From JACRCT01 sp049841135 (lineage in GTDB: Bacteria > Myxococcota > Myxococcia > Myxococcales > UBA5297): a stretch of 64,000 nt of DNA. The notes under the pieces are model-generated. The model was not told the DNA's origin, did not search any database, and saw only the letters and a list, made by a program, of their open reading frames with translations. Shown here piece after piece: positions 57,034 through 64,000 of this stretch. Both the position numbers and the translations under genes were made by a program. Within the stretch, counting starts at the first letter, position 1. Each line of letters opens with the position of its first letter. The stretch is from NCBI GenBank assembly GCA_049841135.1, contig JASGHK010000004.1, forward strand, positions 3,100,001-3,164,000, written 5' to 3'.

Positions 57034-58459
57034 ATGACCGCCCCGAACCAGAGCGCCGAGGCGCGCGCACAGGCGCTGGAGCCGCCGCCGGTGCTCGTCG
57101 GCCTGCCCACGCAAGCCGAGTTGACGCAGGCGCTCTTCGCGCCTGTCTGGCAGCCGCCGAGCAAGACCTGGCTGCGCCTGCTCGGCCTGGGGATGGCGCT
57201 CTCGGGGCTGCTGGTGGTCGGCATCACCGTGACCGTCTTCGTGGGCGTCGGCACTTGGGGCATCAACATCCCGGTGGCCTGGGCCTTCGCCATCACCGAC
57301 TTCGTCTGGTGGATTGGCATCGGCCACGCCGGGACGCTCATCAGCGCCATCCTGCTGCTCTTCCAGCAGAAGTGGCGCACCTCCATCAACCGCATGGCGG
57401 AGGCGATGACGCTCTTCGCGGTGATGATGGCCGGGCTCTTCCCGCTGCTGCACCTGGGCCGGCCCTGGTTCTTCTACTGGCTGCTCCCCTACCCGGCGAC
57501 GACCGGCGTCTGGCCGCAGTTCAAGAGCCCGCTGACCTGGGACGTCTTCGCGGTCAGCACCTACTTCACCATCTCGCTCGTCTTCTGGTACGTCGGCCTC
57601 GTCCCCGACCTGGGCGCGCTGCGCGACGCCTCGAGCTTCCAAGCTCAAGCGCTTCGTCTACGGCCTCTTCTCGCTCGGCTGGCGCGGCTCGGCCCGGCAC
57701 TGGCACCACTACCAGGTCGCCTACCTGCTCCTGGCTGGGCTCGCGACCCCGCTGGTCTTGTCCGTCCACACCATCGTCAGCTTCGACTTCGCCGTCTCGG
57801 TGATGCCCGGCTGGCACGAGGACATCTTCCCGCCCTACTTCGTCGGCGGAGCCATCTTCAGCGGCTTCGCGATGGTGCTCCTGCTCGTCCTGCCCGCGCG
57901 CCGGCTCTACAAGCTCGAGGCGGTGGTCACCGTCCGGCACGTCGAGGCGATGAACAAGCTGATCCTCGCCACCAGCTGGACGGTCTTCTACGGCTACGCC
58001 ACCGAGAACTTCATGGCCTGGTATTCGGGCGACCGGTACGCCATCGCCACCTACTGGTTCAACCAGGAGCTGGGCTGGCCGCTGGCGCCGCTGTTCTGGC
58101 TGCTGCTCTTCCTCAACTTCGTGCTCCCGCAGGTCCACTGGTTCGGGCGGGCGCGGCGCAGCAGCGCGGTCTCGGCGGTGGTCGCGCTCGGCGTGCTCGT
58201 CGGCATGTGGCTCGAGCGCTTCGTCCTGATCCTGCGGGCCCTCAACCGCGACTTCCTCCCGGCCAGCTGGTGGAGCTACGGCCCGACCTGGGTGGACTGG
58301 AGTCTCTTCGCCGGCACGCTCGGCTTCTTCCTGACCGCGTTCCTGCTCTTCCTCAAGTTCGTGCCGCCCATCCCGGTGAGCGAGGTCCGCGAGCTGCGCC
58401 ATCACCTGGCCGAGGAGAAGGCCCGGACCGAGGCGCCGCACCTGAAGGCGGAGGCGTGA
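57034..58459 (+). CDS. actC: alternative complex III subunit ActC, NrfD-like (frameshifted at ~57637)
   Basis: About 475 residues with around ten TM helices of the NrfD/PsrC type (INIPVAWAFAITDFVWWIGIGHAGT; AGLFPLLHLGRPWFFYWLLPYP). It forms the quinol-binding membrane core with ActF. The frame breaks at 57633-57639 (GAGCTTC for GAGCTC); removing one T restores DASSSKLKRFVYGLFSLGW. It starts 3 nt after actB and ends 6 nt before actD. Confidence 0.92.
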
Positions 58460-58465
58460 GACCCC

Positions 58466-59011
58466 ATGCCCACGACCACGCACGCCCTCGTCCTCGCCCG
58501 CTTCGAGTCGCCGGCACTGCTGCTGGAGGCGGCGCGCAAGCTGCGCGACGGCGGTCACTCGGCCATCGACCTCTTCAGCCCCTTTCCCATCGAGGGCGCG
58601 TCCGAGGTGCTGGAGCTGAAGCGCTCCACGGTTCCGCTCACCGTCCTCATCGCCGGGATGTCCGGGGCGGGCGTCGGCTACTCCATGCAGCTGTTCTGCA
58701 ACGCCATCGACTGGCCCATCAACGTCGGCAACCGGCCGCCGCATGCGTTCCTGTCGTTCGTGCCCATCACCTTCGAGCTGGCGGTGCTCTTCGGCGGGCT
58801 CTCGGCGCTGTTCGCGCTCTTGTGGCTCTTCCGCTTCCCCATGCCGTTCCACCCGACGCAGCTCGCCGAGCCGTTCCGGTCCGCGACCGTCGACGGGCTG
58901 TGGCTGTCGCTCGGGCTGGATCCGTCGAAGTGGGACGTGAAGACGGTCAGCTCCGAGCTCGAAGGGCTGGGCGGCAAGGACCTGTCCGTCGTCTACGAGG
59001 AGGAGCCATGA
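58466..59011 (+). CDS. actD: alternative complex III subunit ActD
   Basis: 181 residues, DUF3341-like. The N-terminal soluble domain (LVLARFESPALLLEAARKLRDGG) is followed by two TM helices (VPLTVLIAGMSGAGVGYSMQ; ITFELAVLFGGLSALFALLW). This is a structural membrane subunit of ACIII; in the complex it lies beside the ActC/ActF core. Its stop overlaps the ActE start (ATGA). Confidence 0.9.
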   Translation: MPTTTHALVLARFESPALLLEAARKLRDGGHSAIDLFSPFPIEGASEVLELKRSTVPLTVLIAGMSGAGVGYSMQLFCNAIDWPINVGNRPPHAFLSFVPITFELAVLFGGLSALFALLWLFRFPMPFHPTQLAEPFRSATVDGLWLSLGLDPSKWDVKTVSSELEGLGGKDLSVVYEEEP

Positions 59012-59598
59012 GCCGGCTGGCCCTGCTCGCCGCCTGCGTCCTCTGCATCGACGCCGCTGCTGCCTGCTACCCGCAGGACATCGACCCGATGAAGGTTCAG
59101 CCCAAGGCATTGCCTTATGGCGAAAGCGCCTTCTTCGCCGACGGGCGGCAGATGCGACCGCCGGTTCCGGGAACGGTCCCGCGAGAGCGCAAGCTGGGCG
59201 CTTCGCCCGTCGTCGAGGGCCTGGCGGCCGATGGGACGCCCGTCCAGCAGATCCCCGTGCCGCTCAGCCGCGAGGCCGTGGAGAAGGGCCGCGCGCACTA
59301 CGAGATCCTCTGCGCGACGTGCCACGGCCTGACGGGTACCGGGGACAGCGTGGTCGCGCACAAAATGTCGCTGCGGCCGCCGCCGTCGCTGCACGACTTC
59401 CGCGACCGGCCCCCCGGCTTCTTCTACGGCGTGGTGACCCGAGGCTTCGGGTTCATGCCGTCCTATTCGGATCTGCTCGACGTCGAGCAGCGCTGGCAGG
59501 TGGTGGCCTATGTCCAGGCGCTGCAGCTGAGCCAGTCGATGCCACTTCAGTCCATCCCGCCGGAGCAGCAGAAGAAGCTCCAGGAGGAGCCGCCGTGA
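59008..59598 (+). CDS. actE: alternative complex III subunit ActE, monoheme cytochrome c lipoprotein
   Basis: 196 residues. Signal with lipobox-like AAAAC, one CATCH heme site in EILCATCHGLTGTGDSVVA, and the axial-Met region RGFGFMPSYSDLL. The N-terminal part (MKVQPKALPYGESAFFADGRQMRPPVPGTV) is typical of ActE. It transfers electrons to downstream cytochrome c or oxidase. ATGA/GTGA overlaps link it to actD and actF. Confidence 0.92.
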   Translation: MSRLALLAACVLCIDAAAACYPQDIDPMKVQPKALPYGESAFFADGRQMRPPVPGTVPRERKLGASPVVEGLAADGTPVQQIPVPLSREAVEKGRAHYEILCATCHGLTGTGDSVVAHKMSLRPPPSLHDFRDRPPGFFYGVVTRGFGFMPSYSDLLDVEQRWQVVAYVQALQLSQSMPLQSIPPEQQKKLQEEPP

Positions 59599-60791
59599 CC
59601 GACGCTCCCACCTCGCCGGCGACCGTCTATCGCGGCGGGCGACGCCTGCTCCTCGCGTCGGCGGCGGTCGGCGTGCTCGGCCTGGTGCTCACGGGCGTCG
59701 GCGCGCTGCTGCGGCCTCGACAGGCCGGCTTCTCGTACCTCGTCTCCTTCGCCTACTGGTCGGGGCTGGCCGTCTCGGCGCTCGCGCTCTTGCAGGCCTT
59801 CCACGCTTCCCACGCGCGCTGGCCGGTGGCGCTGCGCCGTGTGCTGGAGGTGATGGCGCTGACCGTGGTGCCGCTGGCGGTGCTGTTCGTGCCCATCGCG
59901 CTGGGGATGAAGGGCGTCTTCTCCTGGACCTCGCCGCCGACCGATCTGCCCAGGGACGTCCTGGAGAAGATCGAGTTCCGGACCTGGTACCTGAACGTGC
60001 CGTTCTTCCTGATCCGCGCGGCCCTCTACTTCGGCATCTGGGCCGTGGTCGCCTTCTTCCTCTTCCGCTGGTCGGTGCGGCAGGACGTGACCGGCGACCC
60101 GCTGCTGACCGTCCGGCAGCGGCGCCTGGCGGCGGGCGCGCTCCCGGCGGTCGGGATGGCGATGACCTTCGCGGCCTACGACTGGCTGATGTCGCCGAGC
60201 CTGACGTTCCGCTCGGAGATCCTCGGGCTGTACTGGTTCGGCGGGTCGGTGGTGGGCGTGCTGGCGCTGCTGGTCCTAGCGGGGGCGCTGATGGACGGCC
60301 CGGACTCGTTCGGGCCGCTGCTCAACCGCGACCACTTCCACAGCCTGGGCAAGCTGATGCTCGCCTTCGTCGCCTTCTGGGCGTGGATGGCGTTCTCGCA
60401 GGGCATGCTCAAGTGGATCGCCAACCTGCCGGACGAGATCCCGTTCTTCGTAACCCGGTCCAAGGGCGGCTGGGCCTGGCTCACCGGTTTCGTCGTCGTC
60501 GGCCAGTTCGCGCTGCCGTTCTTCGCGCTGCTCTCGCGGGAGCTGAAACGGCGGCCGCGGCTGCTCGCCACGGTGGGGATCTGGACGCTCGCGGTGCACT
60601 ACTTCGACGTGTACTGGGTCCTGATGCCGGAGATCCACCCCGGCAATCCGGCGCCGTACTTCACCGACCTGACGGCGTTCGTGGGAATCGGAGGAATGGT
60701 GGTGGCGGCGGCGGTCTGGGCGGTGCGCGGGCGCTACGCTGCGCCGGTGCGCGATCCGGACTTCGCGGCCTCGGTCAGCTACAGCCCGTAG
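59595..60791 (+). CDS. actF: alternative complex III subunit ActF, NrfD-like
   Basis: 398 residues with about ten TM helices; shares the quinone-reactive fold with ActC (FSYLVSFAYWSGLAVSALALLQ; GMKGVFSWTSPPTDLP; AFSQGMLKWIANLPDEIPF; HPGNPAPYFTDLTAFVGIGG). It is the second membrane core subunit. The GTG at 59595 overlaps the ActE stop (GTGA). Cytochrome oxidase genes, which often follow, are not present; the next gene is convergent. Confidence 0.92.
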   Translation: MTDAPTSPATVYRGGRRLLLASAAVGVLGLVLTGVGALLRPRQAGFSYLVSFAYWSGLAVSALALLQAFHASHARWPVALRRVLEVMALTVVPLAVLFVPIALGMKGVFSWTSPPTDLPRDVLEKIEFRTWYLNVPFFLIRAALYFGIWAVVAFFLFRWSVRQDVTGDPLLTVRQRRLAAGALPAVGMAMTFAAYDWLMSPSLTFRSEILGLYWFGGSVVGVLALLVLAGALMDGPDSFGPLLNRDHFHSLGKLMLAFVAFWAWMAFSQGMLKWIANLPDEIPFFVTRSKGGWAWLTGFVVVGQFALPFFALLSRELKRRPRLLATVGIWTLAVHYFDVYWVLMPEIHPGNPAPYFTDLTAFVGIGGMVVAAAVWAVRGRYAAPVRDPDFAASVSYSP

Positions 60792-60806
60792 CGCGCTGAT
60801 CCTGCG

Positions 60807-61328
60807 CTACTTCGCCACCTCGACCTCGACGACCTTGAAGGACCGCAAGTCGCCGCGGATCTCCTCGAGCCGGGCGGCGTCCTTCGCGTACACCCCGATG
60901 GTCTCGTCGTGGGAGATCTGCACCAGCAGCCCCAGCGTCCGGCTCAAGAGCGACCCGCCCCACAGGAAGTAGAGCATCAGCGCCACCAGCGACCGCAGCG
61001 CGTCGCGCTCGTCCGCCCGCAACAAGTGCCCGGGCGCCTCGCGCAGGCTCCGCCCCTCGCCGTACGACTGCCGCAGCCGCGTGAAGAGGTTCAGGTCCTC
61101 GCACGCCGGGAAGAGCCCCCACTCGTCGATGACCAGCAGCACGTCGGGGTCCTGCTTGAACCAGAGCGACATGACGCGGCTGAGCGCGGTCCGGCGGCCG
61201 GCCTCGGGCGGCACTCGGAACCGCAAGCGCGACCCGTACTCGCCGAGCTCCTCCTCGCCCTTCTCATTGAACCGGACGCCCCACTGTTCGAGCTGGCGCA
61301 TCACCTCGTCGTCGGTCAGGCAGCGCAT
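60807..61328 (-). CDS. conserved-looking soluble protein, unknown function
   Basis: 173 residues, starting MRCLTDDEVMRQLEQWGVRF at 61328 with GGTGGAG upstream. It is mixed alpha/beta, with a hydrophobic strand then DEWGLFPACEDLNLF, and SLLSRTLGLLVQISHDETIGVYA. No family was recognised. It is convergent with actF (15-bp gap) and downstream of the radical SAM gene, so it might be its partner. Confidence 0.7.
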   Translation of the reverse strand: MRCLTDDEVMRQLEQWGVRFNEKGEEELGEYGSRLRFRVPPEAGRRTALSRVMSLWFKQDPDVLLVIDEWGLFPACEDLNLFTRLRQSYGEGRSLREAPGHLLRADERDALRSLVALMLYFLWGGSLLSRTLGLLVQISHDETIGVYAKDAARLEEIRGDLRSFKVVEVEVAK

Positions 61329-61443
61329 GTCGGCTCCACCCGGGTGGCTCGTCGGCGCGCATTCTACCCGCGAACCCGCCCCCATCCCCTCCGACCACTC
61401 CGACCAAGAGGAGGGGGAGATGGCTACCGGCGTCGCGCCGAGG

Positions 61444-62680
61444 CTACTCGACCGGCACGTCGCGCGGGACCAGGTGCGCGAAGCTGCCGAACTTGAGCCG
61501 CTCGTCGAGGCGGCACGACCAGACGAGCTCGCCGTTGTGCACGGTCATGTCCGGGCAGCCGTCGCACATGTTGGCCTCGCCGTCCGGCATGAAGTCGATC
61601 GGCTGGATCATGGCGATGATCTGGAAGTGCTGGCGCGCCACCGCCCTCCACGGCGCCGCCACCAGCCCCTTGAAGTAGCGCAGCGCCGCCTTGCGCAGGC
61701 TCGGGTCGAGCGCGGCGCCGCCCAGCATCAGCGCGCGTCCCGCCTTGAGGACCATCGGGTCCGAGTACGCGACGTAGCGGCCGGTGAAGAAGTGGTGCCC
61801 CGCCTGGACCAGCTCCATGAACTTGGGGCCGACGTAGCCGGAGATGCGCTCCTTGTCGCCGATGCGCCCGGCGAGCAGCCACTTGAAGGAGCTCGCGTCG
61901 CGCGTGCCGCCCAGGTAGGCGCTGGGCGCGAAGTCGGGGTCGGCCTCGCGGATCTTGGCGACGACCTCCGGCGCGGTCAGCGGCTTGGGCAGCTTCGACT
62001 CGTCGTAGTAGACGAGCTCCTTGGGGTCGATCCGCTTGCCGCGCACCAGGTACTCGAAGTCGGCGGTGCGGCTGGTGCGGAAGAGGATGAAGACCATCGA
62101 GTGGACGATGTCGATGTGCTCGCGCGCCCAGTCGAGCATCCCCGGCACGTACTGGAGCGAGTGCGGGAAGACGGTGGAGTTGAAGGCCACCGAGAGCCCG
62201 CCGACGTCGGCCACCATCTGGGCGTACTGGAGCCGCAGCTCGTTCAGCTCGACCTCGTTCTTGTCCTTCCAGCCCGGGCGGTGCTGGCTCGAATCGATGT
62301 GGAAGGTGAAGCCGAAGAGCCCCGCCCGCTTCGAGCTCGCGCACCAGGTCCGGCGTCAGCGCCAGGGCGTTGGTGTTGAGAACCGGCTTGAGCCCGTAGT
62401 CCTTCTTGATGAGCCGGACGATCTCCACGATCTGGTCGTGCATCAGCGGGTCGCCGCCGGTGATGGAGACCGAGTCGAAGCGCCGGCGCGAGGTGAAGAG
62501 GTCCATGTCGGCGCGGACCTGCTGGAGCGACTTGTCCCAGCGCGGCTCGTTGCGCGAGTAACAGCCCTCGCAGTAGAGGTTGCAGCGCTTGGTCGGCTCC
62601 AGCCACGCCAGCACGTTGTCCGTCAGGGTCCACGGCAGGCGGTAGTAGTTGCTCGGGATCATCGGCTGCATCGGCTCCAT
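61444..62680 (-). CDS. radical SAM protein (frameshifted at ~62332)
   Basis: About 412 residues. SAM cluster CNLYCEGCYS in LEPTKRCNLYCEGCYSRNEP, then SVSITGGDPLMH and LNTNALALTPDLVREL. The frame breaks at 62332-62338: minus-strand GAGCTC is followed by an extra G; removal restores VRELKRAGLFGFTFHIDSSQ. The C-terminus has MCDGCPDMTVHNGELVWSC, which may bind an auxiliary cluster. The ATG at 62680 follows GGGAGGGG. Substrate unknown; it is not obviously a RiPP enzyme, as no precursor gene is adjacent. Confidence 0.87.
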
Positions 62681-62821
62681 TTCATCCCCTCCCAGACTTG
62701 CGCGATCGCTCGGCAAGCTAGGGACCACACGGCGCTTCGGGCAGGGGCCGTCCCAGGCGGGGGGCTTCGCGCTGGCGGGAGAGGGGAACCACGAGCACCT
62801 ACTGGAGCCGATCTCCGCCCT

Positions 62822-62854
62822 GCTGAAGATAGGCAGCTACTTTGTGACATGAAG
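62822..62854 (+). repeat. 33-bp dispersed intergenic element (copy 2)
   Basis: GCTGAAGATAGGCA, a 5-nt variable core and TTTGTGACATGAAG; 28 of 33 positions match 7860-7892. It precedes the exported protein gene at 62987 by 132 nt, almost the same distance as copy 1 from its gene. Confidence 0.5.
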
Positions 62855-62986
62855 AACGTGCCCCTCCGCAGCAGGCGCGCTCCCCCGATGAAGCTGGGTG
62901 AATGACGCGGGCCTCGGCAGAGTCCTTCCCAAGCCCGTGCCTTGGGAGTTGAATGCACGGTCTTCATTGCTGGGAGGAGGACTTCC

Positions 62987-63700
62987 ATGACTCGCCTCGT
63001 CGCCGTTCTCGGTCTGTCGATTGCGCTCGTCGTCCCCGCCGCCGCGTTCGCGGCCGAGAAGAAGGCCGAGGCCAAAGCGGACGCCAAGGGCGAGGCGAAG
63101 GCCGACGGCAAGGAGCGCAAGTGCAAGGGCTGCGGCGCGCGCCTCCTGGGCGGCGAGACCTCCTGCCCGGCCTGCGGCACCGAGGTCGGCGCGATTCCCG
63201 AGGCGCCCGAGACCACCACCGGCCTGTGCCTGGTCGGCGAGAAGGCGATCCTGAGCTGCGAGATGGCCAAGGGCGGCAAGACGCTCTCGGTCTGCGCCAG
63301 CAAGGACTTCGACCCGAAGGCCGCGGTGCCCAGCGGGACCATCGAGTACCGCATCGGCAAGCCCGGCAAGGTCGAGCGCAGCTGGCCCGAGTCCGGCACC
63401 GACCCGAAGAAGGCGTTCGTCTACAAGGCCGAGGCCAAGGCCAGCGGCGCCAAGGTGGTGGCCATCAGCTACGAGGGCAAGGACGGCGCCGTCTACAGCG
63501 CCTACGTCCGCTACATGGCGCAGCGCGTGGTGGCCGCGGGCGAGCTGGTGACCGGCAAGGGCAAGAAGAAGGCGCAGGAGTTCGAGTGCAAGGTGCCGGG
63601 CTCCGCCGACCTGGGCGACGTCGTGGACGCGAGCTTCAGCCGCGACGCCTTCACCGCGGCGGAGACGGACGCGGTCACCGCGCTGCTCAAGAAGCAGTAG
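62987..63700 (+). CDS. exported protein with zinc-ribbon motif, unknown function
   Basis: 237 residues. Signal peptide (LVAVLGLSIALVVPAAAFAAE), then a Lys/Ala/Glu repeat (KKAEAKADAKGEAKADGKE) and a zinc-ribbon CKGCGARLLGGETSCPACG. The rest is a beta domain with PSGTIEYRIGKPGKVERSWPE and YSAYVRYMAQRVVAAGELV. The ATG at 62987 follows GGGAGGAGG. Unusual: a zinc ribbon on an exported protein. No family was recognised. Confidence 0.75.
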   Translation: MTRLVAVLGLSIALVVPAAAFAAEKKAEAKADAKGEAKADGKERKCKGCGARLLGGETSCPACGTEVGAIPEAPETTTGLCLVGEKAILSCEMAKGGKTLSVCASKDFDPKAAVPSGTIEYRIGKPGKVERSWPESGTDPKKAFVYKAEAKASGAKVVAISYEGKDGAVYSAYVRYMAQRVVAAGELVTGKGKKKAQEFECKVPGSADLGDVVDASFSRDAFTAAETDAVTALLKKQ

Positions 63701-63705
63701 TCGGT

Positions 63706-63726
63706 GCCGGCCTCGCGGCCGGCTTT
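63706..63726 (+). terminator. hairpin terminator after exported protein gene (CCGGC family copy 6)
   Basis: GCCGGCC (63706-63712) and GGCCGGC (63717-63723) with a 4-nt loop, followed by TTTCTCG, 5 nt after the TAG at 63698-63700. It fits a short intrinsic terminator and resembles the other CCGGC palindromes. Confidence 0.6.
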
Positions 63727-63759
63727 CTCGCTTCGCCTTTCAGCCACTCGGAGGCCGAC

Positions 63760-63954
63760 ATGGCAGCCGGAATCTTCAACGTCCTCGTCGGCATCGCGGT
63801 CATCGCCCTCGCCTCGACCGGCAAGTACCGGTTCGTCTTCCTGGGCGACAACCCCAAGGTCGCGATGGGCGTCGGGGTCCTGGTGGCCGTCTTCGGCGTC
63901 TACCAGGTCGTCCGCTCGATGATGCGCCGCAAGCCGCCCGTTCAGGACGACTGA
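63760..63954 (+). CDS. small two-helix membrane protein
   Basis: 64 residues: IFNVLVGIAVIALASTG and VAMGVGVLVAVFGVYQVV are hydrophobic helices separated by a short loop KYRFVFLGDNPK, with a basic tail (RSMMRRKPPVQDD). CGGAGG precedes the ATG at 63760. A hairpin lies between it and the upstream gene. No family was recognised. Confidence 0.65.
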   Translation: MAAGIFNVLVGIAVIALASTGKYRFVFLGDNPKVAMGVGVLVAVFGVYQVVRSMMRRKPPVQDD

Positions 63955-64000
63955 GCCGCGGTGACGCTTCCATCCAAGGGCAGCCGCCGGGTCCGGGTGG

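Noticed and set aside
54919..57648. 909-codon minus-strand open frame
   Set aside because: Exact antisense of actB/actC, whose heme/Fe-S motifs are clear; a typical stop-poor shadow in high-GC DNA.

Overview
This 64 kb window is high-GC, densely coded DNA without rRNA, tRNA, phage or plasmid hallmarks. It most resembles a chromosomal contig of a myxobacterium-like (Myxococcota / former Deltaproteobacteria) organism. The reasons are: a mevalonate-type isoprenoid operon beside a squalene synthase homologue; an alternative complex III; a Hanks-type Ser/Thr kinase; MopE-type repeats; and about fifteen predicted lipoproteins, several with Asp/Ala/Pro/Gly-rich linkers after the lipobox. No marker gene fixes the genus.

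Layout. 0-0.4 kb: tail of a ferredoxin-like protein, then a 160-bp MITE-like inverted-repeat element. 0.7-4.2 kb (minus): MFS exporter, acyl-CoA dehydrogenase, squalene synthase. 4.6-7.8 kb (plus): overlapping operon of class II HMG-CoA reductase, farnesyl-diphosphate synthase and diphosphomevalonate decarboxylase; the divergent intergenic region carries two 34-bp direct repeats. 8-24.6 kb: a MopE-repeat/heme lipoprotein, a Tat-exported aldo/keto reductase with a DUF6599-like partner, a VWA lipoprotein, a paired M16 peptidase operon, a cold-shock protein, an NAPE-PLD-like hydrolase and a Ser/Thr kinase. 24.6-39.6 kb: truA, archaemetzincin, a DsbA-like protein, a His/Tyr-rich repeat lipoprotein, an EMO-like Fe-S membrane oxidoreductase, a TPR protein, a radical SAM/SPASM enzyme, and a ferritin-like/holin-X/DUF3618 stress-type cluster. 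39.8-53.3 kb: small lipoproteins, a TraB-like + MoxR ATPase + transglutaminase locus, thioredoxin, an aldo/keto reductase, ybaK, dtd, a PAP2 phosphatase and a decayed sirtuin. 53.4-60.8 kb: the alternative complex III operon actABCDEF. 60.8-64 kb: an unknown protein, a second radical SAM enzyme and two small exported or membrane proteins.

Function. HMG-CoA reductase, FPP synthase and MvaD feed FPP to squalene synthase (mevalonate kinase and phosphomevalonate kinase are not in the window). The acyl-CoA dehydrogenase and the EMO-like protein could pass fatty-acid electrons to quinone, and ACIII would oxidise quinol to cytochrome c or an oxidase encoded elsewhere.

Caution. About fifteen conserved genes are broken by single-base indels. 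All twelve insertions fall in or directly beside short palindromes (eight at GAGCTC, three at GATC, one at CTGCAG), which looks like a systematic sequencing or DNA-modification signature rather than gene decay. Those genes are annotated here as full-length with the indel position noted.
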